Shown here: positions 49,001 to 59,410 of the stretch, one piece after another
Layout of the letters: each line of letters starts with the position of its first letter
Numbering within the stretch: the first letter of the stretch is position 1
NCBI GenBank assembly: GCA_013115135.1
Contig: JABANP010000297.1
Location: forward strand, 1-64,000
Length of the DNA: 64,000 bases
Direction: 5' to 3'
DNA from: Perkinsus olseni
Taxonomy: Eukaryota; Perkinsozoa; Perkinsida; Perkinsidae
Program-made: the position numbers and the translations under genes
The notes under the pieces: model-generated
What the model was told of the DNA's origin: nothing
The model's database searches: none
The model's input: only the letters and a program-made list of their open reading frames with translations

Positions 49001-50221
49001 GAGTTGTTTGACCAACGCCATTGGATAAGCCAGTTGCAGCAGGAGTCACATAAGGTTGTCGTCCCAGATGACCAGGTCGATAGGTTCATGACAGAGGTCC
49101 ACGATCACGAGGGAGCATCTGCATTGTATAGTCGTCTTCGGCCTTGGGTCGACATTAAGAATTTGAAACAACACTGCAAACAGGCAGTTGCTCAATGCAG
49201 ATCATGCCAAAAGGGAAAGACATTCCCGGGTGATCGACAACCATGGCATGAGCTCAATTCCAATAGACGAACAACTGTGCCTTTCGCAAAAGTATCCACA
49301 GATATAGTTGGACCATATAAGACCACAAATGGCGAATCCAAAATGTATGCGATAACACTCATCGATAGTGCAACGGGATATGCTCTAGCACGGACTACAA
49401 AACGCTGTCCATCCAGTGAGGATGTTGTCGAAATTTTCCAACACCTGACTGAGGAATTTTGTACTTCACCGTTAGTAGTACATACTGATAATGGTTCAGT
49501 GTTTGTATCCGAAAGATTCTCGAAATACCTTAGATCAATACGAGCAGTACACGAGCGATCAGCAGTGTTTGCTAGTTGGTCTAACGGTAAAGTAGAGCGT
49601 CTACATAGAGATATAAATGCGTATATAAGGTGTGCAAATGATCAAGCGAATCTCAATTACAATAAATTCTCGCAATTACTACAAAGAGCGATATTGAAGC
49701 ACAACACAACACCACGTCGAGACGGGCGAAGCCCGCATGAAAAGGTCTTTAAATTTAAACCGGAGGTAGAGCCACTTAAACCATTAGAACTTCGAGACGG
49801 GTATGATGAACTGCTTGAAGATCGACGGCCTCCAGAGGACATGCCGGACACGTTGACAAAGGGTACCGAAGTGTTGTGTAGGAAACATTATCAAGGAGCA
49901 AAATACGAGCCTGTCTGGGAAGACGTACGCGTGCTCAGAAGAGTCGCACGTAACATGTACGAAGTGGCAGCTAAGGATAAAAATGGAGAATGGTATACCA
50001 GAGTAGAACATACAAAAAACTTGAAGAAGTTACCGAAGGCTCCTTCTCAGACATCTGACACGTCTCAGGATGAATCAATTGATAGTAACTCAACGCAACA
50101 GCAGTCACAACATGCTGAACAAAGTTGTTCATTAAAGGAAATGCAAGAGCCCAAGATTCAACCCAATGGTTTTGAATTGCGTCGCTCCGCCCGACTTCGT
50201 GCTCTTGGAAATGATCCCTGA
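46058..50221 (+). mobile_element. LTR retrotransposon gag-pol polyprotein (PR-RT-RNaseH-IN order)
   Basis: A single intact frame of 1,388 codons, start ATG at 46058. The Gag-like part has FEEWRSKFEGRAKLLRLPYQ and PILNSEARDQIGVQVFWKSL, then a Gly/Lys nucleocapsid-like tract (GKGGKGKGKGWFGY ... KGKGKGKGKGSKGKGK) instead of a CCHC knuckle. Protease: VISVLDTGCSRTLIS. Reverse transcriptase: IDIKKAYLQVKI, MAFGLNIAPKCLEE, FYLDDGVV. RNase H: LFVDASKVAYGACLY, LKTDNKSVASWL, NPADELSRVP. Integrase: CKQAVAQCRSCQK, VSTDIVGPY, VVHTDNGSVF, ASWSNGKVERLHRD, and a C-terminal basic tail. Domain order suits Ty3/gypsy-like elements. Codons are more A/T-rich than in neighbouring genes, fitting a recent insertion. 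Confidence 0.9.
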
Positions 50222-50697
50222 CTTGTGAGGGATCGATAAGAGTGAAATCACACAACGAGAAGCACAACCGCGCTAGCACGCTAGTGAGCTAGGAACACTG
50301 TGGTTCCAGAGAAGAAATAACAACTTTGATTCGATGGAATCACTCAAATATCCAAGCTGCTGGACGGCCGTATCAGGCATCCCGACGGCTTTGATATTAC
50401 GAATTAAGGAGTGTAAACCCTTCGATGTGCTACATCATATTACTTGAGACGTTCGTCTATAGTCCTAGTGTAGCGATGCTACCCTGGTGAGCCCATACGA
50501 GGAGAATGTGGGTCTCTACTCACGTTCAACCCGGAGTCCTCACTAAACCTCAGTCAGCTATAGGTGAGCATTCTGGTGTCACAAACAAGTTGCGAAGATG
50601 TCCCCTTTGATCGATCCCATAGCGCTATATCTTAGTCGGTTCTTCCACTTCACCCTTCCTCCTCCCCTCGCACTGATACTACGACGAGTTTCTCCGC
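50222..50697. other. 3' flank of the retroelement, no gene
   Basis: About 475 bp that should include the polypurine tract and 3' LTR. It holds a short inverted repeat (ggaacactgtggttcc, 50291-50306). I could not match any part to the sequence upstream of 46041. Confidence 0.35.
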
Positions 50698-51823
50698 ATG
50701 ATTCCTCTGAAGAACTGCTACGTTGTTTACCCTAAGGCCGACGGTGGCGAAGACGGTGATAATGGTCATAATTACAAGAACGACTATCATGACAAGGCCG
50801 GCTACCAGAAGTCCAACTATGACCAGGACTACCACTACCCGAACAGAAGCTGGCACAACTGGAACTGGCACTCGGGCAGATGGGGGAACAGCAATCGTTA
50901 TCGTGGTTACAACTCCAAGAACTGGTGGAAGAAGAGCGACAGATGGTCGTGGTACGATGATGATACCTACTATCGCAGCAACAAGGATCCGAATCCTAAG
51001 GAGGCCTCCGCGGAGTCGTCGAACGAGGCTTCTACCACTACTACGGCAAGTCCCACTACTACCACTACAACTACGGATGGCACTGCGGTTGCGACCTCGG
51101 GAGATATTGTTGCTACAACTATGGAGAGTACGGCTCCGGAAGCACTGAAGGCGGCTCGCCCACCGTTGACTGAAGCCCCTGAACTACCCGGTGGTGACCT
51201 TCCATGGTGGGAAAGGCAGCGCCTACGAGTTCGCGGGCGCGAGCAGTTAAAGCCGAAGATAAAGCTGGTCCCCAAAGAGGCGAATACCATTTCTTCGACA
51301 CCTACTGATGATGCTGATGGCCCCCAATCACCACCTCAGACTCCAGAGGGTGATGGTAGTGCTACAGATGATATTAAGAGTTACTTGATTCCCGGATCGC
51401 CAGAGAAAGAGGCCGACTGGTGAATCAATCAATGTTGATGATGACTTCCCACTGACTGAGGAGGAAGAGCGAGTGCGCAAGATAATTCTTCGCAAGATAG
51501 CGAAGAAGCAGCAGTATGAGTATCAGAAGAGGAAGGCCAGTGCGAAGTCCACTGAGACGAAGAAGCGAAAGAGCCCTTCCACTGATAATGATGAAGTTGT
51601 TGATAAGATTGATGATGATAAAGCTGATAATAATGCTGATGATAATGCTGATGATAATGCTGATGATAGTCATAAGGCTACTGGCGACAAGAGCGCTCGC
51701 CCAAGAATGGAGGGAAGCGACGATGGTCCGTTATTCCCTATAAGTTCGACATCGCTACCTCGATTACCGAAGCGTGGGAGGATCCTGCGCTATGTAGTTG
51801 ATCAAGCTACCCAGACTGTCTGA
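50698..51823 (+). CDS. Low-complexity protein in two overlapping frames, unidentified
   Basis: The frame from ATG 50698 reads MIPLKNCYVVYPKADGGEDG, then a Trp/Tyr/Asn/His/Arg-rich tract (RSWHNWNWHSGRWGNSNRYR), a Thr/Ala linker and SYLIPGSPEKEADW, stopping at 51423. A one-base change of frame leads straight into ESINVDDDFPLTEEEERVRK, a Lys-rich helix and a DNADDNADDNADDS repeat, ending at 51823. The protein could be a nucleic-acid-binding gag-like product of a mobile element or a host low-complexity protein. Whether an intron, a programmed shift or decay links the frames is unresolved. Confidence 0.4.
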
Positions 51824-52387
51824 CTGTTGTCTTGACTTGTTTCTGTTTCTTGGAAACAGGCTATTGAGTTGCCTTAATGGGAAATGGATCGTGAGCGTTG
51901 GACTGTTAAGTCGTCGGACGGCGGTGATTGATAAGAGTCCAGCTATCGGAAGACCTCCGAGAGTATTGAGCCATGCTAAGAGTCTCGCTAAGAGAGCTTC
52001 CACTTCACTCATGCGATCGGGCGAGTCCCATCACCAGGTGATGTCCCCTTATCATCTCCTCAAATCGGTTCAGTTCGATTGACTAAGTACACTGTGACTT
52101 AAGCAAGATCACCTCTAGCCAACATACCGAGTCTAGAGGGTACAAGGGGTCATGGTATGGCCACTTCTACCTCAGTGTGGTCAAATGCTACGAGTTCCCG
52201 TACGTTAGAGTCGAATCCCACATAACCGATTCGGAGTTTTGAGTGAAGGTGCCTCTAGACTCCAGTGACTCAGTTCCCGTAATCCGCCAAGGTCTGTCAA
52301 CCTGATACATCTTGACTCAGTTTCCGTGGCCCGCCGAGATTTGTGAATCTGATACATCTTTATAGTTTTGTTGAGTTCCCTACCATA

Positions 52388-52816
52388 ATGCCTGACAATA
52401 TTGAAGCTACCACTACGAGTGCTACGGGAGCTTCGCCAGCCTCATCGTCTGCTTTAGATCAGCGAGATTCGGTCGACGTGATTGTCGAACGGGCTCTACA
52501 AGGCTCGTCTATGGCACAAAAGTTTAGTGATGCCATCAAAGCCGCTCTGAAAAACAACGGCTTCACAACCCTAGGGTTGGTGAGCTCTATGAATGCAGAA
52601 GGCTGCAAACTTATTACTGACGAAGCTACGGTTGGCTCTGAGAATGCGGTGAGGGACACTGCCCTAGTACTAAGCTCACTCACATCCATGATAAGAGAGG
52701 CTAAGCAGGAGCTCGAGGTACTTTATCAGGCTGAAATGAGTGAGGAGAGGATCAAGAACCGAAAGGCGACTTTGGATTTGTCACAAGTTATTCATGAAGC
52801 TCAAAAAAACTTTTAA
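52388..52816 (+). CDS. Small helical protein of 142 residues, unidentified
   Basis: ATG at 52388. A Ser/Thr/Ala leader is followed by a helical body (RDSVDVIVERALQGSSMAQK, ALKNNGFTTLGLVSSMN, SSLTSMIREAKQELEVLYQA) with an intact frame to 52816. It is followed at once by an A/T-rich stem-loop region, which could be its 3' end. It lies in the repeat-rich part of the window, so an element-borne gene is possible. No family recognised. Confidence 0.4.
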   Translation: MPDNIEATTTSATGASPASSSALDQRDSVDVIVERALQGSSMAQKFSDAIKAALKNNGFTTLGLVSSMNAEGCKLITDEATVGSENAVRDTALVLSSLTSMIREAKQELEVLYQAEMSEERIKNRKATLDLSQVIHEAQKNF

Positions 52817-52872
52817 AAAGTATTTGAATTTTTTCAATTTTATTGAAAAAATGCTCCCTAGTATACCACACG

Positions 52873-52899
52873 GACGTTGCTGCATCATGCAGCAACGTC
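52873..52899. repeat. Perfect 13-bp stem hairpin
   Basis: GACGTTGCTGCAT, a single C, then ATGCAGCAACGTC: a perfect inverted repeat 55 bp after the small ORF, preceded by an A/T stem (ttttttcaat ... attgaaaaaa, about 52829-52851). Possibly a transcript-end structure or an element border. Confidence 0.7.
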
Positions 52900-53489
52900 T
52901 TGTGCGTGTGTGGAGGTTCGGTCTGTACTTGGTACCGGAGAACCCGGCCACCCCAGCGACGATGACGCTTACAGACCTAGGGGGGAACAACTACTGAGGA
53001 ATACCAGACCGGAACTGCACCGCATCGGTGATAGCACAATTAGTGCAAAATGCACGTAGCACCGATTATATGTGGCGCCGCCCCGCTGCTCTTCAAGAAC
53101 AGCTATTCTACCTACTGCACAAGCTGGGAACGACTAGATAGTATCCAGTGGCTACCATCCACAAGCCTGAGAGCCCATATGAGTCGAAAGTGCTATGAAA
53201 CCGGCTCAGAATCGCTTAAAATGGGTTTAAAATTCAGAAATATTTCACTTGAAATATTTCACGGTGCTGCGGGACTAATCTCAGCCACCCTGCATGCACT
53301 GGGTTTCCTGCTGAACCGCGATGTTGGCGGGATCATATCGAGGATCTCAGGGCCGGTGGTGATCGGAACAGCGTCGTCAGCGAGCCTGTGGTTGCTTGGG
53401 AGGAATCCCCATGGAAATTTTGTCGCTCTCCCCACTACACTTGCTGCTGTGTATAACGAACAAGTTGTATGACGCTGCCCGACCTTCGG

Positions 53490-54118
53490 ACAACGGGTAT
53501 ACACAAGGAAATCGAACGCTTGATAGCCGGCATCGCGAATCCCTCGTGGCCCGTGGTATCAGGCGTTCATCGTACTCGACGGTGCTCTCGAGGGTAATGG
53601 CTGCTCGCGTCTCCTGGACGCGGTTTACGATGACGAAATCCCCTTTGCGGCAAGCGCTGAAGTCTATGTGACAGCTTTAAAAGCTCTGAAGGTCGTAAAG
53701 GACATGTGCTTCCGGTCTGACAAGGCAGGCTGGTTGGCGGGATTCTATCGTGGCCTTTCGAAGTGCCTGGTCAAACACGGGTCTGAGATGGACGCCTAAG
53801 GTACACATCCTTTGCGATCACGTGGTGGAATACCTTGAGAACTACGAGGCCGATGATGACGTGGGCTTAGGATTATCTTCAGAACAATCTGGAGAGTCTC
53901 TGCATGCCAGGCTTCAACGCGTTTGGAATCAGCTGTTCAAGGTCAACGCGGATAACGAGCTTTTCAGTCAGCGACTTATAGACTGTATGGTTACCTACAA
54001 CTGGAACCTGCAGTGGGATGAAGCCCAGCGGAGCATGGGCGGCATGAAGTCTTACCCGAAGCTGAGGGCTCCGATGAGATCTCTGATTACAGTAGCACAA
54101 GTGAGGAGCAAGGCTTAG
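53490..54118 (+). pseudogene. Frameshifted relic of a transposon- or virus-like ORF
   Basis: Three reading frames succeed one another without splice signals: IHKEIERLIAGIANPSW, then FIVLDGALEGNGCSRLLDAV and ALKALKVVKDMCFRSDKAGW, then RWTPKVHILCDHVVEYLEN and GLGLSSEQSGESLHARLQRV, stopping at 54118. The T-x-K-x-H-x-L-x-x-H ... SEQ-x-x-E-x-x-H pattern is one I associate with selfish-element ORFs scattered through protist and invertebrate genomes; the exact family was not fixed. The frame changes indicate decay. Confidence 0.4.
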
Positions 54119-55224
54119 ACGGATTCGACAAGCCAGAGTAGCTCGTTTCACATCGTATTTTATCATACTTATCGTAGTTGTCGCGACTCTTTCAATTTTG
54201 ATTGGTATTGCTTTAGTTATGGGCTGTAGTTCGACGATAAAACCTCGGCAGTACGCACGATTGCACAAAAAGGTGGAAAAAAACGGTGAAGTGGCAAATT
54301 TTTGGATTTTAGCACGCCTACAGATAGAATTGAGCACATATTCTTGTTCAGCGTCGTTCACTCTATCGAATAGCCAACTTCAATCAGCTATAGGAAAAAT
54401 CCCACCGGAGCGCCCCAATTTGCCACCAGTGCCTAGGCTCGTAGGCCTCTTATTGTGGCCCGCTTAGAGCACAGCCTGGTAGTGCGTAAGACATACTTAT
54501 ATTCTTTCAATGATGAATACACTTAGTTTGCCGCACAAACGATTACTAAATGCATGCCAGCAGAAGCGCACAACTACGCCACGCAGCACGAACTACACTC
54601 GTCGAAAACTCAGTTTTGAACACCTCTCCTCACAACCCTATACCGCCGAGGAAACGGAGTCGTCTCAGCAGACATCACAAGGGCGCTTCCGGGCTAGTAT
54701 TAGGTCAGCTTCCATAATATTGTTCGAGGGTGATTCACCTAGGGAGTGCTCAGCGCAATGCAGACAGCGGCCATATTTGGCCTATGCCCAGCACAGAAGA
54801 CAGAAGATCAGATTCTTGGCGATTGCGCTCAGAGAACAGCCCTAACTCTCGAACGACCTCAAGATGGAGCGCATACATGTGGGGTAAACGCTTTTCACCA
54901 ACTGCAGGCAATGATAGCGATGCTTTAAAGTAGGAAGCTCTAACGCCCCCTTGCCGTCGAACACACGTATGCTTGTGCGTCGTGCGCTGCGTACGACTTA
55001 TTCCCGTACTCCCTGTGTGCCTTCGTGCGCTGTGCGCCTGTTGGTCCCCACAGTCGTGCGCATTCCTCATCAGGCTATGGAGCGTACGTTCGCCCGAGCC
55101 CTGAAACGAGATCAGCTTCCTCGTCTTGTTGGCCCAGTCTAAAATAACCGCACTACTGAATTATAGTGCGATTGTCACTATTATATTGGTTTCATTTGTC
55201 AGCCTCTTCGTGCATTCTTCCCAT
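54119..55224. other. Region without a firm gene; contains the first copy of a duplicated segment
   Basis: About 1.1 kb. Near 54552 begins gcatgccagcagaagcgcac, repeated in diverged form at 58837. Frames here are short and without motifs. Confidence 0.35.
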
Positions 55225-55625
55225 ATGTGGACCCTCGCTGTACTTGGCATCTCGCTAGTCTCAGCCATCTCTCGTCCCAGTGGACCGTATTACAACCTCA
55301 TTGATTACGATATGGGCTTGTGCGTTCGAATCAGATGGTTTGATTCTAATTTTGACGAGCCGAAGCCAGCTGTCACTTGTGGTTCTACTTTTTCCGGCGA
55401 CGAGTATTTTGTGGTCGAGAGGAAACCAAACTTCTAGTAGAAGTCTTCTACGTGGCCGAAGAAGGAGTCGACGAGTTCCTAGCCGAGCTCAACAGCTCTT
55501 GTCAATGTTGTAGTATGAGAGATGGCGACCTGACCACATTTCTCTACAACAATCAGACTAACAGCATGGTGACTAATTTCTCGGGACAACCACTGACTTT
55601 GCTCCCGGGTCACTGCGGGATTTGA
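55225..55625 (+). CDS. Small secreted-type protein with CQCC motif (duplicate copy 1)
   Basis: The ATG at 55225 gives a signal-peptide-like start (MWTLAVLGISLVSAISRPSG), then YNLIDYDMGLCVRIRWFDSN. A 56-bp intron at 55382-55437 (gttctac...ttctag) joins PKPAVTC to VEVFYVAEEGVDEFLAELNS, followed by SCQCCSMRDGDLTTFLYNNQ and FSGQPLTLLPGHCGI. Mature product about 95 residues with six Cys. A diverged copy of the second exon lies at 59046-59228, with shared 3' flank. Unidentified; likely lineage-specific. Confidence 0.5.
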
Positions 55626-56747
55626 GTCAGAAGACGCCCGGGCGGCGAAGCAACATGCGTGGTGATCTCGATTAAGCATGATGGTTAGCCGCAGGTGTTC
55701 TATCACTAATATCAACCCGTATGCTTTTTCACGCTATGCTATTTGATGAGTATGCGCTTATTGTTCGCAGAAATCAATGCTCTATTATTTAGGGAAGCTC
55801 GAGCTACTACTTTGTTAGAGTCTTCATGTGAGAGAACCCGAGGCAGCAGTCTATGATTTCCTCATGTCTGCAGTGAGCAATGCCATTGTCATGCTTATTG
55901 CGAAGCTTTGGTATCGTCGTTTCCTTCCTTATCCGCGATAGTTTTGTTTTCATGAGGATGTTTGATTGTCGTTGGTTACACTCCGCTAGGAGGTCTTGAA
56001 ATAAATACTTCAACACCGGGCAGAGGTCGTGTTGGGTTGCAAGAAAAGGTCGAGTCATCAATGCATCCTGCCTGCGGTGATGTAACGTTCATATCGCTGA
56101 TTCTACCTTGCTCCGATAATAAGCTACGCTGAAGCTAGTGGGCTACCCTGAGGAAAGGTTTTCGACAATCTGTCTGATTGCATTGCCTGTCAACGCTTCA
56201 GAAAGTCTCCAACTGAGCACATCGGCAAGAGTCTAACTAAGCCGGAACCGACGTTGGACTGTAAACTCACGTACACGCTGAAGCTAAGCTCAATATTTGG
56301 TGGTGCGAAGACCAAAAGTCAAAAGTTGGAGTCTAGATGGCAGAACCCAGGTGTTGTGCTCTCAATCAGCCATTTCCAGTGATAATAGATGATGGGTCAG
56401 GCACGTGGGATCGCTACACGATAAACGGGCCGGACGAGAACTCCTCGGAAATCTTTAAAGCGCGTGAAAAGACGTCTGTGGAGAACAAGAAAAGACCGGC
56501 GAGATTCATCCTCCCTCAGCTAATCTCAGGATTGAGCGCCGTTTTGAAGCAGACGCTCACCTGCCTGGGCCTGGCTGCAGCACCCAGCTGGGTCGCACGA
56601 TCGCTAGCCTCCGTTGTCTCAACGGCTTGGACAACTCGTACTTGAAGCACACTCCGGCTGTAGTGTGGGTCAATAAACGAAGTGATTCCTCGGATGGTGT
56701 ATGAGATCGTTTTGATATTTCGAATCAGGGTAAGTATTCCCCTTCCC
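55626..56747. other. Duplicated non-coding flank, no firm gene
   Basis: Contains 3' flank shared with 59229-59410 (gcatgatggtt..gccgcagg, then ..caatctattatt) and a second shared segment at about 56150-56275, similar to 58288-58420 (ctgaggaa..ggttt..gacaatctg ... aactgagcacatcggcaag). A 102-codon plus-strand frame at 56337-56645 shows no recognisable feature. Confidence 0.4.
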
Positions 56748-57796
56748 ATGCTAGACCTCTCCCGCGTCAACTTCTACTTGAAGCTATCACGGCCCATTAT
56801 ATGGATTATCATCCTGCCGTATTATCTCTTCCCTCTCGGCGGTCGATTGGATCTTCTAGCGACGTGGAGGTTTTGGCTCGGCCTCCTCTACTTCACCTTT
56901 CCGGTCAGCATCATGATGTTTGGTATTAATGACATGGCCGATACCGACGTTGACAAGTACAACCCTCGGAAGGCGCACGACTACTTCGGCAACCAGGCCT
57001 CAAAGTCTGACCTGTTTGGTCTATGGAAAGTGATAATGATATCTAATATGATACCTCTCGGCATCATGTCGATTATTACTGCTGACTGGATATTTTACTC
57101 TGGTTATTTCATTGTGGCACTCAGTCTGAACATTTTGTATAACTTGAAGCCCTTCGCCTTCGCAAGGAAGGCTCCTTGGGATCTTCCCTTCACTCCAGTG
57201 GGTTTTCTTATTTTGGTTACACTCGCATGCCATCTCAATCAAGTGCCTCTACCCAAGGCTGGTAAGTCCAAGCTGGTGAGGGTGTCTTCACTATGTGCCA
57301 TCATCCACCGGCTAAAGACTGTTCGATTCGTCATCTCCCTCAGGCCCCTGCTTATTTTATGTGTCATCAACTCTGACTAACCACATGATAGCTGAGCTTC
57401 TTGACATTGACTGTGATACTCTTGGCGACAAGAGAACTACGGCGGTCGTCATCGGGAAGGCCTACACGTGTGCCTTTATCGGAGCGCTGATTGTCGTACA
57501 GCTCTTGGTAAGCAATGATGCTGCTCTCTTCTGGGCCTTCACCTAGGATGTGGTTTCGACTTCAGGTTGTATTTCCTCAGATACTGACACCACTATGTAA
57601 TATCTTCAAAGCCATGCTACATTGCGGTGGTGATGCTTCCATCCTGGTCTCGTATATAAGCCAAAGCTTTTTCAGAGGCCAAGCGGCGTGTCAATCATGG
57701 GAAGGGTCCCGTTCTTTCTTACTATCAATGTATGCTAGATATACAGCCAAGTTCTCTTTCGTTGTCTACGCATTCGCCAAAGGTATCCTGGCGTAG
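56748..57796 (+). CDS. UbiA-family membrane prenyltransferase
   Basis: Membrane enzyme that joins a polyprenyl chain to an acceptor (quinone, haem or lipid precursor). The ATG at 56748 opens MLDLSRVNFYLKLSRPIIWI. The first Asp motif is FGINDMADTDVDKYNPRK (NDxxDxxxD). Helices follow (IITADWIFYSGYFIVALSLN). A 95-bp intron joins PLPKAG to PCLFYVSSTLTNHMIAELL, then the second Asp motif DIDCDTLGDKRTTAVVIG. A 64-bp intron leads to VVFPQILTPLCNIFKAML and a hydrophobic C-terminus ending at 57796; these last exons are less sure. The substrate class cannot be read. It sits between the two copies of the duplicated block. Confidence 0.8.
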
Positions 57797-58836
57797 CTCC
57801 GTCACCACTTTGAATCCGCTCTGTTATCCGCATTGCGAATTCCATTGACTCTAGCGGTTGAATCCCGACGAGTTGTTGTGTCGTAGAAGTAAGCGTCGTG
57901 CCCTAAACAGTTCGGTCACTGTTGTGTTGCAATATCTGGGTTGCTTGTATTCCGAGGAGATTTCCACCAGAATTTGAAGACTAACTTCCGTGTGTCTCAC
58001 ACGGTGGATCCTCTACGCAGTGGAATCATGGACGATGAGCGTCCGTGAGCCTACTAATTAGCCCTTTTCTATGACCATTCCGGATCATCACGGTTTTCTC
58101 AGCTGAGATCGGAAAACGAGGGATTGGGTGCGCGATCTCGCACTGTGAAATGGTACCGCTTCGTCGACAGTTTCTTCCCAAGATTTAACCATCTGAAATT
58201 CAACTGCCTCAAAGGCTGAAAACACCACAGCCCGTCGGATGTGTAAGCGGATCCTGCGAGGAGGAAGCGAAGCCTCTCTGTTCGTACCCCTGAGGAAGGT
58301 TTCTTGACAATCTGACAATCTTATTGCACTGCATATCGAGCTACAGTGATTCCCCAACTGAGCACATCGGCAAGTGTCTAAGCCGGAACCGGCGTTGGAC
58401 TATTAACTCACACGCGCCTATCGCCTAGTTGATCATTGCCCGAATCTGCTCTGTACAGGTTGTGATGGACCCCGTGCGTTGGCTAGCAACTCTTGGCACA
58501 CCTGCTACTCCCGCACAGTTCTCGCTAGTTCTTAATTCGTTTGTTGCTTCTCCGTTGTTGCTCATAGTCAACGCAAGGCGAGAAAGATGGTAAAGCCTTC
58601 TACTTTCTGCTTCTAAGCTTAGTCTCTCGAGGGGAATGAGCTATGCACGCATGCACAAGACGATCGGCGCATAATGAGTAACATCGTTTGAGGCTGTGCC
58701 TCACAGAACCCTAGGCAAACGAAGTAACGAGGCTTCAAAGGCCTCTTGTAAGAAGTCCGTACACCACAGGCTGCTAGTACCTGGTATGTACGCTTCAAGT
58801 ACTAGGTATTACCTACATCTTAGAAGATTCTTATCT
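57797..58836. other. Region without a gene; second copy of a duplicated segment
   Basis: About 1 kb. The segment near 58288-58420 repeats that at 56150-56275 with substitutions and small indels. No supportable exon on either strand. Confidence 0.4.
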
Positions 58837-59410
58837 GCATGCCAGCACTAGCGCACAACTACGACATGGAGCACGAACCACACTCGTGCACTATAGTGAC
58901 AACTCACGCTACGTATTGAAGCCGTTCGTTTTCAACGTTCTTCCTGAGCTCCTCTCGCGTCTGATTTTACAATTCTGCGAATGCCATTACTATAACGGCT
59001 TTACTGGTCAGCTCTGTCTCGCCCGTTCTCACATGCTGGCCCTCATTGTTCTTTGCTTCAGGAAACGACGAGTTCCTAGCCGACCTCAACGAGAACTGCC
59101 AATGTTGCACTATGAAAGATGGCGACTTGTCCACATTTCTGTACAACAATATGACCAACACCATGGTGACTCATTTCTCGGGACAAGCTGTAACTTTGGA
59201 GTCTGGCAACTGCGATGACGCGGTTTGAGCCAGAAGGCGCTTGAGCAGTGAAGTGGCAGGCGTGGCGATTTCGATTTAGCATGATGGTTTGCCACAGGTT
59301 TTGGTCTATCTACAATCCCAACCTGTATGGTGTTTTTTCGTAAGTTTTTTCTAGTTGATGAATATGAGCCTGTTGCTCGCAAAAATCAATAATCTATTAT
59401 TCAGGGTATT
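58837..59410 (+). pseudogene. Diverged partial copy (copy 2) of the CQCC secreted protein gene
   Basis: After an acceptor-like tgcttcag, the frame reads NDEFLADLNENCQCCTMKDG, DLSTFLYNNMTNTMVTHFSG and QAVTLESGNCDD, stopping at 59228. It matches exon 2 of the gene at 55225-55625 almost residue for residue. No convincing signal-peptide exon is seen between 58837 and 59046, so this copy looks 5' incomplete, though an unrecognised first exon is possible. The 5' flank (58837 on) and 3' flank (to about 59410) are also shared with copy 1. Confidence 0.5.

Noticed and set aside
55377..55440. Apparent frameshift in the CQCC protein gene
   Set aside because: A 56-bp intron with good ends (55382-55437) joins the two frames in phase, so no frameshift is needed.
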